Assembly: GCA_023238725.1 (NCBI GenBank)
Contig: CM041536.1
Coordinates: 15,903,271 to 15,967,270, forward strand
Origin: Scortum barcoo
Lineage: Eukaryota; Chordata; Actinopteri; Centrarchiformes; Terapontidae
Reading direction: 5' to 3'
DNA length: 64,000 bases
Part shown: positions 11,283 through 23,500 of the stretch, piece after piece
How the letters are laid out: each line of letters starts with the position of its first letter
How positions within the stretch are numbered: the stretch's first letter is position 1
Position numbers and translations under genes: made by a program
Notes under the pieces: model-generated
Database searches by the model: none
Told to the model about the DNA's origin: nothing
What the model saw: only the letters and a program-made list of their open reading frames with translations

Positions 11283-13891
11283 CATCTCAAAGACAAAATG
11301 TGTAGAAACTGAGCAACTACAAGTGCACTTATCTATTCAGTCATATCAAACTTTGCCACTATTTGCAGCATCCTGGAGAACTATACTATATAGTAATTTT
11401 GAATGTTTTAGCCCATTTTAGAGGTTTGATTGTTTTCGTGTCTGCATTTTCAGACACAAGAGACTCAGACTTTTCAAATAAATGAGCACCTCTAACTGCA
11501 TTAGAATAGTTTAACATACAGGGGGTAACACATCTCTGACAACAAAGCAATCTGACATGGTGTTCATTTTGGTGGACTAAAGCCAGTTTCAAGCCTTTGC
11601 GAGTTGTTATTCATACTGTCACGGAATTAATTGAAACCCACCTGAAAGTGGTAAACAACTCTAAAATCTAAAACATTATCATTCACATTAAAAAAGGGTT
11701 AGCAAAAGTACGTGTGATTTGTAAATGTCAAATGGTAAATAGACTTGAGGAGTGTGAACACTTTTGAGATACGACGGAGAGCATAGATCATAAGCCATAA
11801 ATCATTCCTCACACTGAAATGGAAATGGTAGCTTGATGTTCTGTAAACCTTCAGATTTCTTCAAAAAGAAAATATGCATCCTTTGGGTACAGTATCTACC
11901 GTAACTGAACAAAGTTTGCCTCTGACACAATACACTGGTGAGGCCGGAGTCCTCAGGTAGTCTAAAACCCCATCTTCTTTTACACCTCTTCAATTATATA
12001 CAGCCTGCTGTCTAGACCTCATCACAGCACCTCTACAAACAGTCTGATGCCCAGCTTGATGCCAAACAGCAAACAACACTGTTCACCAAACAGCAATATA
12101 CGTCAGACTGCATACAGCCAATATAGTTTTGCCTCTTCAGTAGTGAATACATTTGGCCCATTTCAGTGGTTTTCTGTCACGTTCAAGGTGGTTGAAATGT
12201 GTATTTCGCAGGCCTTTTCCACTCTAGCATAACTAGTAAGCATCACAGAGACCACAGTGCAGATGCCTGCATTTTCTGATGCCTTTAAATATTAGGGGCT
12301 GCTAATGGTTACAAATGTTAGATGTGTCTGATGTAAGGAAGACTGTCGTGACTTACACCTCAAGGCTTTTGCCAGTCACCAGTAAAGGCTTACATTAACA
12401 TTAAAGCGGCTGCAGCTCTGCTTTTTGTTTCTCTTCATTTCCTTCATTTCCTTTCTTTCCAGAGCATCAGCAGCAGACTCCTTTTCCACGCCAATCCTGT
12501 TCTCAAATCTACCGATGACTTATCTATATCTATATACTACATCTATAACTATCTGGTTTGGTATTTATCCATCTAGTGTCCTCTTTTCCATCCTCAGTCT
12601 ACATGTATTTTTATCCTACCCACTGTTTTTCCCCCATTCGTCTCTCCAATCTGACTCTGATCAGCAGTGATTTCCTGCTCACTGATTTGTAGGATTTGGG
12701 GGCGTGAACTGTGTTATCCTTAGAATTCTCCCATGACATGTGCAGCAGAGGGAGGGGCTGGTGGGAGAAGAGCGATAAGAGTGGGGGAAGTAGAGATAAG
12801 GGTGTAGCAATGTCTCGCGGACGCTGTTTCTTTAAGAGTATTTTTAGTATGGCAGATAGCGGTGGTCACTCGTCAGGAAAAAAAAGACTGGGTGGCTTTG
12901 GAGACTTGTGCAGTGTTCTAGCATGATGCTGAGTGAGGGAGGGAGGAGGCACAGCACACACCATGCTCCCTAGTGACACATATCAGACTGCCAAGGCTCA
13001 GTAACTCTACCTGCGTATCATGCACATTTTAACACAATCAAGTTATCAGTTAGTCAATTACACTGTTGGAACGTTTATTATGTGTGACAAAATGCTGTTT
13101 GGAAACGGTCTGTGAGTAACCAGGTATTCAGGAGGAAAAGGGACCCATGATTAACCAGCTTAATTTTTCCTTATTTTATTTGAGCCAATTGGATGATAGA
13201 GGACAATATATTGGATTCATATATTGGGTGGTTAATATGATACAAACAATATGGCAGATTACATGACACACATCATGACTTGTCTTAAATATTATACTTG
13301 GACACCAGTACTTTAAACTTTTATGTTCTAGTTCTTGATTTGGTGCAATCCACCGGTCTTTTGGTTCCATCTAAAGTGTAGTGTTGTGAGTCCATGATTT
13401 CCCCTCCTCAGGGCAGATATGTAAATTTAATGACACTGGCAAAGTGTGTGTGATCAGGTTACTGTATAGATTACATGGTGACCCCGCCAAACGCACAGGC
13501 ACAGAGACCTAGAGACCTAGAGAGGACAGTGCTACACCTCTATGCAGGTTACCTCTCCACACTGCTCCGGCTCTGCTCCAGAGGAAACTATGCCGGGGAA
13601 AAACTGCTTTGCCTTCCTCAAGGGTCAACGTCACAGGTGTGTCTTTTTGCAACTGTTTGCAATACTTTTTTTTCTTTTTTTTTTTTAAAGGCATTTGTGA
13701 GTGACTTTTTGGCTGTTGTTGACCGTGGAAGTTGCAGTCTCATAAATGAGAATTACAGCAGAGGGACTTGGAAACTGCTAGGCTGCATTATGCTCCAGTG
13801 TGTCGGCTTAATTAAAATGAGAGCCGAGATAAGTAATGCTTCTGAGCTTTGTTTGTTTGAGTGTGTCTGTGTGTGAGGGGGCCAAATAGAT

Positions 13892-13892
<1 letters not shown>

Positions 13893-13932
<40 letters not shown>
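13893..13932. repeat. (GA)n microsatellite
   Basis: Nearly perfect GA dinucleotide tract with one AA interruption near 13900. Confidence 0.93.
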
Positions 13933-13936
<4 letters not shown>

Positions 13937-14164
13937 TGGGTGTATGTGGGTGCCGAGATCGGGCTCGACTGTGCAGGAAAGAATACAAATGCTGTATAAA
14001 TGGGATGCCTTTCTAATGGTATATGCCTGAGTGAACAGAAAGGCAATGCTCCAGAAAGGAGAACCAGAAAGGCTGTCAGACGGGACCTGACCTCATGTCT
14101 ATATTAACGTTTGGAAAATGGAAATCAGGGATAAGTACACTAATAGTTAGCATTAATGCATTAA

Positions 14165-14335
14165 TGGCTGCAGGGTGGCTTAATGTGCACTGTTAACAAG
14201 CAGGTTCCTGGCTCCAAACCTGCATAACTTGCAGATTAGGCACCCTGCAAATTACTAAAAGGCCTGTACATGTGAATGTGCTGCTCTGTGATGGGCTGGT
14301 GATCCATCCAGGACTCACCTCAACTCTCTCCCTGT
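14165..14335 (+). mobile_element. Decayed tRNA-derived SINE
   Basis: GGTGGCTTAATGTGCACTGT near the start resembles a tRNA A box, followed 30-35 bases on by GGCTCCAAACC, a decayed B box (GGTTCGAATCC type). Later blocks TGTGAATGTG and CTGTGATGGGCTGGTGA match the body of tRNA-derived SINEs common in fish genomes, with an internal deletion. It is far too diverged to be active. The family assignment is from memory. Confidence 0.55.
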
Positions 14336-15686
14336 AAGCTTCAGACACTTGAACCTTGAAGAGGATAGGTTTCATCTCATGGAGATCAGCTTTCAATTTC
14401 AGCTGAGCAGTATGTACTGAAGTTAAATTGTGCTTCATTTAATTGTAAACTGAAAGCACAAATCACTTTAGATAGGCCTTAATGCCTGTCTTTGAAAAGT
14501 AACACTATTAGAGACCCATCTCATCATTAATATTCAGTTAGTATATTAAGGCCTACCATTTCCTGATGTGGATGCAAGATGTCTGTCTGTCTTATCTTTA
14601 CTGCAGAAATCATGTGACTGGAAAGGGTGAATGTGGGAAGAAACATATAGCTTCTGGTAAATTACTGTAGGCTTTGTGTCTCTGTTGGACCGCTAAATCA
14701 CACCACAGAGAGGGCAGCAGAATGACTGATACTGTTCATCTGTTTAAATTCCTGCTGGGAATCCGTTTAGGGGATCTGCTTGAATGGAAATAAACTGGAA
14801 AAAAATCAGTTATTAAAATGTCCTTTGACAGAAATTTCATCATTGCCCCTCATGTAAATTTACTCACTACACATGTGGTAAAGCCTTGACAAAGGAACCC
14901 GAATGTGAAACATGTTTTAATATTCAGGTTTTGGAAGCTGTTCCCCATGAGCAGTTTGCATTCTTTTCACTCCTCAATACACACGGGGGCATGCAATTCA
15001 TCCTGGGGTCCGTCCCTACGAGTAATGCTGTTAAAGTCTATGATGTATCAGCTGTGTGAGTGCAGGATTTAAGTCTGGTCTGGCGTTATCAGAAAGTGCG
15101 TGGGAGGAAAAAAGGACAGTGACAGTGGAGATTGTAGTTAGTGCATTTAAACTGACAAGCGGGGAGAAATCAAAAGAAAAGAACATGATGGTACCGCATC
15201 TGGTGATTGCCTGCTGTCTTACAGTCTTACATAACATTGTTGACTGACAAACACGTCCCACTTGTGGAGCAGGATGAGAACAGTTTAACAACATCAAAAA
15301 ACATTTACTGATAAACTCATATTTTTTGGACAGTTGTTTGTTTACTGTCCAGCTCTTAAATAACAGGCCAAGCGACTGCAGTTCTGCATTTTTCTCAAGA
15401 TTTATGGTGGTCCATGAGTTAGACATAGCTACATCGCCCACTAGATGATAAGTAGTGGCAGGTAAAGACATGAGACCTAGATTGACATAAATTCTATTCT
15501 GAATTCCACAAAAACAGGAAGAACATCATCATTTATCCACCCAAAAGATTTTCAAGTACCAGATTGAGTGGATGAGTTGGATATAAGCAGTCTAAGATTA
15601 CTTTAAGGATTTCCGGCCCCTGTGCAAGCCCACAGCAAAGCTACAGTCTATATCCCCAGATGGAGATTGTGCTGATGAATGTTTCC

Positions 15687-15720
15687 TGTGTGTGTGTGTG
15701 TGTGTGTGCATGTGTGTGTG
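15687..15720. repeat. (TG)n microsatellite
   Basis: TG dinucleotide tract with one CA interruption in intergenic DNA. Confidence 0.95.
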
Positions 15721-16144
15721 CAGTGCGTGTCTGTGACGAAGCCAAATCTGGCGCTTTCCAAAGAGAGGCCATAGCGATTCTGCCGCTCACACATCACGCA
15801 TGACGTAACTCTTCCACACGCCCACACACCACTTGCTCTCTATCCTTCCCACACATCTCACTCACGCTCACCACATACTGAATAGGAATTTATCATACTG
15901 TGTGTCGTGTGTAAACTGGCATATGAGTGTGGAGACCAAAAATTCACGATAAATCAATTGATCCTTTGATGATTTTTTTGGGCTGTATGGTAAATCAAGT
16001 TTTCAAAACCTCCAGACTGTTTCCTGTGAGCCAATTCCCAGGAAGTGAAGAAAGTAAATGCTTTGTTTCAGTGACTGTTTTACTTATTTACTGTGATTTA
16101 CATGTAATTCGTTTTTTTATAAACACAATTTAAAATTCTACTAC

Positions 16145-16171
16145 TACTACTTTAGTAGTGCTAAAGTAGTA
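16145..16171. repeat. Perfect inverted repeat, 11-bp arms
   Basis: TACTACTTTAG at 16145-16155 is followed by a five-base spacer and its exact reverse complement at 16161-16171. It lies in intergenic DNA. It could form a hairpin, but no function is evident. Confidence 0.85.
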
Positions 16172-17399
16172 ATGCCTTTCAAGAATCATGGTTGAACAGA
16201 AGTCTCGGCATGTCTGTTCATCTGTAAGGTGAAAAGAAGAAAGACAGCAAATTTCTTTATCGACCTGACAGTGGCACAGGATAAGATTGCCCAGATTGTC
16301 TCTTCACATCACATCCAGCTCGGCAGAAATACTCTTATGGGAGAAATGCCAGGATGAGAAGGCCAGAAAAGGAATAAAGGAGAGAGGTTACACATAGGAA
16401 GAGGTATTTATGCCTGTGGGTATTCACTTCCTATTACATATATCTCTATTAAGTATTCTAAACTAAAATGAAACCTTTAATTCAGACCCAACAGGACATG
16501 TCTAGACAGTTCAGGCACTGTGGAAAAAAGCTGCTGCGCACTCAAGAAAGGCATATAGTCCACAGTAATAATAATAAAAAAGATGTAAAATAACATTACC
16601 TGTAGACAGTTTGTGCCAAGACTTTTTGCTTAACAACGTTGTGACAGATGTCCAAAATTGGAAGCTGTGTGGATTATATCCAGCATATTGTGGCAGGTCT
16701 AGAGGCAAGAGTGTATGGACGGAGCAATCAGGTTTTCTAAAGTGACAAAGAGAAAGTAATATGAAAAGGCAATTTTAATGATAATTCTGGGCTCTACTGA
16801 TTTCTGCTGAAATGAGTTGTATTACTCTGCGGCGTGCTGATCAGACAGGGTTGAAGGGTGGATGATGTTAAAGATATGTAAGATGGCGACAGACAATCTA
16901 TCAGGATGACAATATTTCTTGTTTCATCAGGTATAGACAATATCTTTAGGCAGACCAAGGGGACAAATGGCCAGCTCATTTTGAGTGATGATCTGCCATT
17001 CATCTACCAACACGCATATGGATCCATGGATCTATGTGACCATGGCATAGTTATTAAAATAATATAAATATATATATATATATCTACAAGAATGAAGTAC
17101 TACTACAATCAGTGCAGGGATTAAATGTGCCTCAATGATGCTTGATGTTAATTTATGCTAAGTGTATGTGTAACAATGGACATCTTTGTGTCCAAACGAT
17201 TATTTGCATATAATAAATGAATAATCATGTGAAATGGAATTCAAAGTGAACTGCATACATGTGATAAAGCTCTCATGGTTCAGCAAACTCCACATTATCC
17301 CTCCATACTATGATCATGATCCACGATCACCACGATGACACTTGAAATATGTCACCTGTCGCTGAGAAAAATGAGCCTCGCACCGCGGTAAATCTTAAG

Positions 17400-17656
17400 G
17401 TCCTCGCCGCTGTTCACACGTGACTCCGGGGGAAATAAATCGCTTTGTCCCCTTTAATTTCAATTTCCGTGCGTGATATATATTGTGATCACCTGTCAGA
17501 TGCGGCGCCTGCGCATTGGGGCGGGAGGCGGAGTGGATGCTGATCGCTCGCTATCTGCTGCCCTGTGCCCTCCATCCCTCGGCGAGCAGACAGACGCGGA
17601 CGGGGGACATCCGTGGAGGTTTTTGGGAAGAGGATAGGGAGACGGATCTGCTGCTG
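17400..17656 (+). promoter_or_regulatory. pclo: Putative pclo promoter and 5' leader exon
   Basis: Base composition changes sharply from AT-rich to GC- and CpG-rich here. In a row lie GCGCCTGCGCA at 17505-17515 (NRF1-like), ATTGG at 17515-17519 (an inverted CCAAT box) and GGGGCGGGAG at 17518-17527 (a GC box). A plausible non-coding first exon follows and could end at 17656 before GTGAGA. In-frame reading from ATG at 17537 reaches that donor in phase 0, but the next exon needs phase 2. It is therefore more likely 5' UTR than coding, or another donor is used. Confidence 0.4.
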
Positions 17657-19237
17657 GTGAGAGGTACGGTTTCCTTCGGTGTCACCGGGGCGCCGCGCTT
17701 CGGTGTTTGACATTGTGACCGTGGAGGGTGACGGATGCTCGGCTGCAGGATGGGAGGAGATGAGTGGGGAGATAACAGATGGTATTTCGGGAGATGCCAG
17801 CGATGACAGGGCTTTGCTGGGTTTTCCACGCCGATTTTGGGGCTGCGTTCAAATGATTCAGGATCGCACAGCGTTAGGAGTTTTCTGGACAGTCTGCCGG
17901 TCAAGGGCACACAAAGAGGCGATAATATGTTTTTTTTTCCTTTTAATCTCCGCTCCGCCGTGCAGCACTGAGCTGTCATCACCTCATGCCCTCTGCGGAC
18001 TAACATCTCAGCGGGTTTAGAGTGGTCGTGTCTGATGCATGCTGCTTTTTTTTTTCGACGTGCAAACACCAGATCCCTTTGACCGCCTCTGGGTGAGCCG
18101 CTGCCGCCTCTGTGGTGAGCGTAGTAAACCCTAAATGCACACGAAACATACACACTACGTGTCACACACATGGATACGTGCTCGTCGGGGGGGGGGGCGG
18201 CGCTGCGGGTTGATGTTGCTTTTTGGGAAGGAAAAGTGTTCTGCAGTTCACTTCCCATGCATGATGTGGTGGGCCCCTACCCGGATGTGCGGTTTCTTTC
18301 TCCAGAGAGAGCGCTAGATTTCCTGTGTTTACTCGTCCTGCAGCTGTAAAACATGTCCTGCATGAGATTTTCCACTCGGGGATGAACGAATGAATGAATG
18401 AAACCCGAGGACGTGTTTTTGCAGAGAAAAGTGCGATTCTTTAACTGAGTAATAATGGTGATCTGGACCCGGGAGTCCACTCTGATGTGGCTTTGTAGTA
18501 GCCGGGTCCATTGAGAGCGGTATCCGCCTCCTGTGCCGCACATTGGTCCGGATTGTGTCCTTCTGAAAGGGATCTCTGAGGTCTGTGTGCGCCGTGGTCA
18601 CCCGAGCGGCTCAGACGCTGTCCGCGGTGCTGAAAGCAACAGTCGGAGCGGAGTAAATCAAAGTGAGGCGGAATCGTTAATGGCTTTCTCTGCGTGGAGG
18701 CGAGGATTTCTGTGCAAATGATGGTCGTGCCAGCCGGGATGAAAGTACATGTTGTTTGGCGAGCGCTGTGTTGTGTCACAGACGCAGTTCCGTCACATTT
18801 TGCCTGAGCCTTTTCAAATGTAAATCCCTGCGTTGTAAAATGTGCAGATAAACATGCACGTCCTTCTAAACGGGATAGTAAACCACATGATATTATGTAA
18901 CACAGTGATGCTCTCCTAACTTAGGGAGTTATTAGGAATGATTCGCAATTACCTCTCAGTGTGTATAAAAAAAGACCAAAAACCCACCTTATACAGTGAA
19001 TCAGTAGATGAGTGATCATACACCTCCTCGGCATTCATTATACTTAGGTACTCAGTTGCAGGAGTTTTTTTTAATTAATGTATTTTTTATTTTGTTTACC
19101 AGACAGCATATTGGCTCAGACAGTAGCCTGCTGTAAATGCGCTTCACAAATTCTTATGCTGTCTTTCGCTATCCCTCCCTCTTCCCTTGGTCCCTGTCAT
19201 CTCATTCGTCCTCTCTGTCTGTTTGTCATGCATTTAG
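17657..19237 (+). other. Probable pclo 5' intron, CpG-rich first half
   Basis: GC- and CpG-rich to about 18.75 kb with a G11 run near 18187, then AT-rich. It ends in a long pyrimidine tract and TTTAG at 19233-19237. No exon encoding the usual Piccolo/Bassoon MGNE start was found here or upstream. Confidence 0.5.
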
Positions 19238-20504
19238 GAAGTCTGATGTGGATGCTGAGCCAGAGCAGAGCCCAGGGAGCAGCAGCAGCAGCAGCAGTAG
19301 CAGCAGTGGGGCTGTAGATGCCCTCTCTACAGCTCCAGCCACAGTTCCCCCTCAGGCCTCTGCAGGAGAGCCAGGACAGAGAGGAGACAGCTCCTGCTCT
19401 GACTCAGACAGTCCTGTAGACTCCAGCTCCTGCGAGGAGGAGGAGGAGGAGGACGACGAGGAGGAGGAGGAGGAGGAGGAGGAGGAGGAGGAAGACCCCA
19501 CTATGTTCTCCTCCAAATTCCTTAGCGGGGCAAATCCCCTCAATGCTGTGTCCTCTGCTGTGAATAAATTTGGTTTGTTTGGAGACGATGGGGAGGGAGA
19601 TAAAAATCAGAAAAGCCCTTCTCAGCAGGGTGTGAAACCATCTGGAGAGCAGCAGCCAGGAGCAGGCCCTGGCAAAGGGGGCCCTCAACAGCAACAGGGA
19701 CCCCCAAAATCAGGCCAGGGCCCCCCTATGCAAAAGAGCCAGCCTTTCCCGAAGCAAGGACCACCACAGCATGGGAATGGACAGGCTGGACCCCCCAACA
19801 AACCTGGTGGGCAACCAGCAGCACCAAAGGCAGGGACACAGCCTGAAGGCCAGCCTAAAGGAGAGCCACCAAAAAATCAACCAAAGGGCCCACCTCAGCA
19901 AGGTTCACCTAAGCCTGGAGCCCAACAACAGACTGGAGCAAAACCAGAATCTCCAAAGGCATTGCCACAACAACAGGTTCCACCTAAGACAGGGATGCAA
20001 CAACAAGGGGCTGCTAAGACTGGGATGCAAGAAGCCACAAAGGTTGGGTCACAAAAACCTGGTTCACAGCAAGGGTCACCCAGCTTAGGACAGAAACAGC
20101 AGGGATCGCCAAGAATCGGACAGCAACAACAGGGCTCACCGAAACTTTCACAGCAACAACAGGGCCCTCCTTCCATTACACAACAAAAACAGGGCTCACC
20201 TAAGGTGGGACAGCAACAGCAAGGCATCAGGACTACACCCCAGCAGCAGTCCTCCAATAAGCCTTTGCCTCAGCAGCAAGGCTCAAAGGGACCTGGTACA
20301 CCGGGCCTTTCAAGGGCAGGTTCTTCATCACCGGGAGCAACTAAAGCCGGATCTCAGTCAAAAGCAGTTTCTAAGTCCCTTTGTCCAGTTTGTAACACCA
20401 CAGAACTTAATTTGCACACCAAGGAACCACCTAATCATAAAACCTGTACACAATGTAAAACTGAAGTGTGCAGCCTGTGTGGCTTCAGCCCTCCAGACTC
20501 TGAT
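19238..20504 (+). CDS. pclo: pclo exon 1 (visible): Q/P-rich region and first part of zinc finger 1
   Basis: The acceptor is TTTAG at 19233-19237 and the exon enters in phase 2, so a coding exon should precede it; the first in-frame ATG is 19503. It encodes poly-Ser, poly-Glu, then MFSSKFLSGANPLNAVSSAV, matching the human FFSDVNPLSAVSSVVNKF segment. A long Gln/Pro/Gly region follows, with a ten-residue QQQGSPK-type repeat. It ends CPVCNTTELNL...CTQC...CSLCGF, the first six cysteines of zinc finger 1. The donor is GTAAGT at 20505, in phase 0. Confidence 0.93.
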
Positions 20505-23500
20505 GTAAGTAGTGGCTTTGTATTTTGCTTGTGTATTGTTTCTTTTATACTTTCTCATGGCAATGCTTTGTTTAACCTAAATGTGAATGTACTGTATGTC
20601 TTTAAAGTATATATTATAGTGCATGACCTTTTGCTATTAATTTTACGTGGTTTTCTTGGATTGCCAATTGAAAATTATTTCACTATACAGTGAGTACAGT
20701 AGTGCGGCCTTACCTTGTAAAAGATCAAATGAAGCTTTAATGCATGTATAATTTAGATTTACTATTACACACTGTATATATAATACAAATTATTATACAA
20801 CATTTGAAACACCTTTCAATTAATTAATTCAGTTATCAAATTAAGATAAAATTAACAAGTAATCAATTTTCATTGGCATGGTGAAAATTAATTTGAATAG
20901 CTGTAAGTTATAAGTTATTTATGATGCTACTTTTTGTATTATTTTCTTATGGTATGTCTTTTCTTTGTGTGCCTTGTGTATCTTTTCCTTTTTTTTTTTT
21001 TTGTCATAGGGGCGTGAGTGGCTTTGTCTTACCTGCCAGATACAGAGAGCTCAAGGAACTACTGAACCACCAGGACCTGCCATGAAAAAGCCCACACCAA
21101 ACAAAACTTCTGCTGCTCAAAACCAGACACCATCTCCTGCCGCACCTGTCAAAAAAGAGATGTCAACACCAGGTTCAACTCAGAGAATGCAGTCTACATC
21201 AGCCAAAGTGCCACCCAAGGATGAAGCTGCCCAAGGACCAGAAATTCAAAGACAGGCCAGCCCAGCGTCTGCTCAGAAAATGACACCTGAGGCCCAGAGA
21301 ACATTAGGGCCTCAAAAACCAGATCAGACTAGCCAAACTGGACGCAAGCAAAGTGGTGCCACCCCAGCTTCCCAGCAGGAGTCAGGAGGTCTGTTTGGCT
21401 TTGGTGGTGCTAAAAATGAAGCTGCAAAGCCTGAAGAGTCAGTGACAGGAAAGATGTTTGGTTTTGGTTCCTCCATTTTCAGTTCTGCATCTACTTTAAT
21501 AGCTTCAGCTGTTCAGGATGAGTCTAAAACCACACCGCCAGTTTCTCCCAAAATGCAGTCTACAAAAGAGAACAAACCACCTGCTTTGCAAAAGTCGGCG
21601 CAAGACAAGAAACAAGAGCAACCCCAGCAGGCACAGGGTCATCCAACAGGACAGGCCAAAAGTGACAAAGCTCCATCGGAGACTCCAAAGGCAGCAGAAG
21701 CTTCCCATGATGTTCCTAAACCAAGTAAATCAAATTGTCCTATCTGTAAGATGGTGCTCAACATGGGCTCGAAGGACCCCCCCAACTACAACACCTGCAC
21801 TGATTGCAAAAGCACTGTATGCAATCAATGTGGATTTAATCCTATGCCCAATGTTAAAGAGGTAAGACGTGATTAAAGGGACTGATGAAGTAATGAATGA
21901 AAAATTGAAGAAAGAAAGGAAGGAAAAAAAATGAAATACCATTATATACATTTATGATTTTGGCAAATTGCTTTTGTTTTCTTAGTGACCAGATTGGCTA
22001 CACAAAACCTGTCAGCTCGTTCACTCTGGGTTGTTGCCCGGATCTCTCCAAAGTGTTCATTTCTTATTTACAGTACAGCAGCATGCTCATAATATTGAAT
22101 TAATGGCAGCTCAAGTAGATAATTTCATTGTTTGGTGTGTATTCTCAAATTGCATAACTAATTTGCATTAATAGTCATGGTCAAGTTCAGGTTTAACTAA
22201 CAACTGTTTTATTTTTTTCTCACCACCAAGTTGTTGTGGTATTTGTGTTTGTTTTTTTGTTTTTGTCTTTTGTACAGACCTGTTACACTGTCCAATCCTT
22301 GAACTAAAGTAGCAAAATTGTGAAGACAATTTTATTCTATATCCTACTCACAGTGCCTCTTGTCCAAAGGTATGAGAAGGCTATGTGTCAGACCCACTGG
22401 CCAGACCTGGCAGACAAGAGCTACACTCACATACAAAAGAAACTCCACTACACATTTCTGGTGTCACTGTCTTTCCTTAGTCTTTCTTTAGTCCTACATC
22501 TCCTTGATGTAAAAAAAAAAATAGTGCTATGGAGTTTCAGTTTTTTGTTTTTATTAGGAAAAACACTACCTTTTTCTTATTATTGCACAATTCTGGTCAG
22601 CTGTTTATTAACTTAATGTTGACTGTCACATTGTGTTTAATCAGTTGCTGAAACTGAAGAGACTTATTTTACAAGCTCTATGTAAAACCTACACATATGC
22701 AGCATACACACCTCATGGGGATTGTCTTGTAGGGAATACTGCATAAAGGATACATGGACTTAACATCTTCCAAGCTATCTGAGGCACAAGGGACTTGACT
22801 CTGTAATTCAATGCACAGTTAGTAGACTACCTTGCCAAGGACAGTCCAAGGCTACTTGATCTTATGATACTGCTTAAACTAATAGCTAAAACACTGGGTC
22901 ACCAAGATCAGGGTGGAGACATCCTTCATTGAATTTAGCAAGAACTCTGTGAAAGTTGATGTTTTAACATAAACCACTCACTTTTTTGTCATAACTGTTC
23001 CTCTGGCTGAGTTTTTGTGTGTGTATGTGTGTGTGTGAGTGTGTGCCTCTGCATGCATAATACATCACCTCGACTCCTAGCATCTCATTTAGAGCCTTCA
23101 TTATGATTTGTTATTAAAACATGCATGTGAATAATTTTTTTGTTTTTTTTTTAGGGAAAAGAGTGGCTTTGTCTAAACTGCCAGGTGAAACGAGCAGCTG
23201 GTGGAATTGAACCTCAGACAGACAATTCATCATTTAAAAAAACTACTCAATCACAACCGGCACTACAAAAGACTTCTGCACCAGGCTCTCCTCAGCGGAA
23301 AGTATCTACACCAGCAGCACAACCAGCCAAGGCTGAAGCTGCTAAAGGACCAGGTAGTAATCAACAGACCAGCTCAGCTCCTGGTCAGAAAACACCTCAG
23401 GAGAGCCAGAAGACAGGTCCTCAGAAACAACCAGACCAGACAAGCCAAACTGCTCAAAAGCAGGGAAGTGTCTCTGCAGCTGCACATCAAGAGTCAGCAG

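Larger units (their letters stand above)
5003..17400. other. Intergenic region between sema3e and pclo
   Basis: No reading frame here looks coding: all are short, of low complexity, or made of simple repeats. It contains CA and CT microsatellites (near 5454, 6585-6622 and 7204-7230), the repeats listed separately, a SINE relic near 14.2 kb and a short inverted repeat near 16.15 kb. An alternative first exon for pclo could lie here unrecognised. Confidence 0.7.

Noticed and set aside
14165..14235. Possible functional tRNA gene
   Set aside because: The A and B boxes are decayed, no cloverleaf can be drawn, and the downstream body matches a SINE relic.
17551..18258. 235-residue minus-strand frame over the CpG-rich region
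   Set aside because: Open because of GC content; no domain, no splice support, and it overlaps the likely pclo promoter.
19137..19237. In-frame extension of the first visible pclo exon from ATG 19137
   Set aside because: The stretch is a long pyrimidine tract ending in TTTAG, which is a typical acceptor, and the encoded text has no Piccolo character.
19895..20257. Cysteine-rich reading frame on the minus strand
   Set aside because: It is the antisense shadow of the Gln/Pro/Gly repeat; CAA and CAG codons read backwards give the Cys-rich text.
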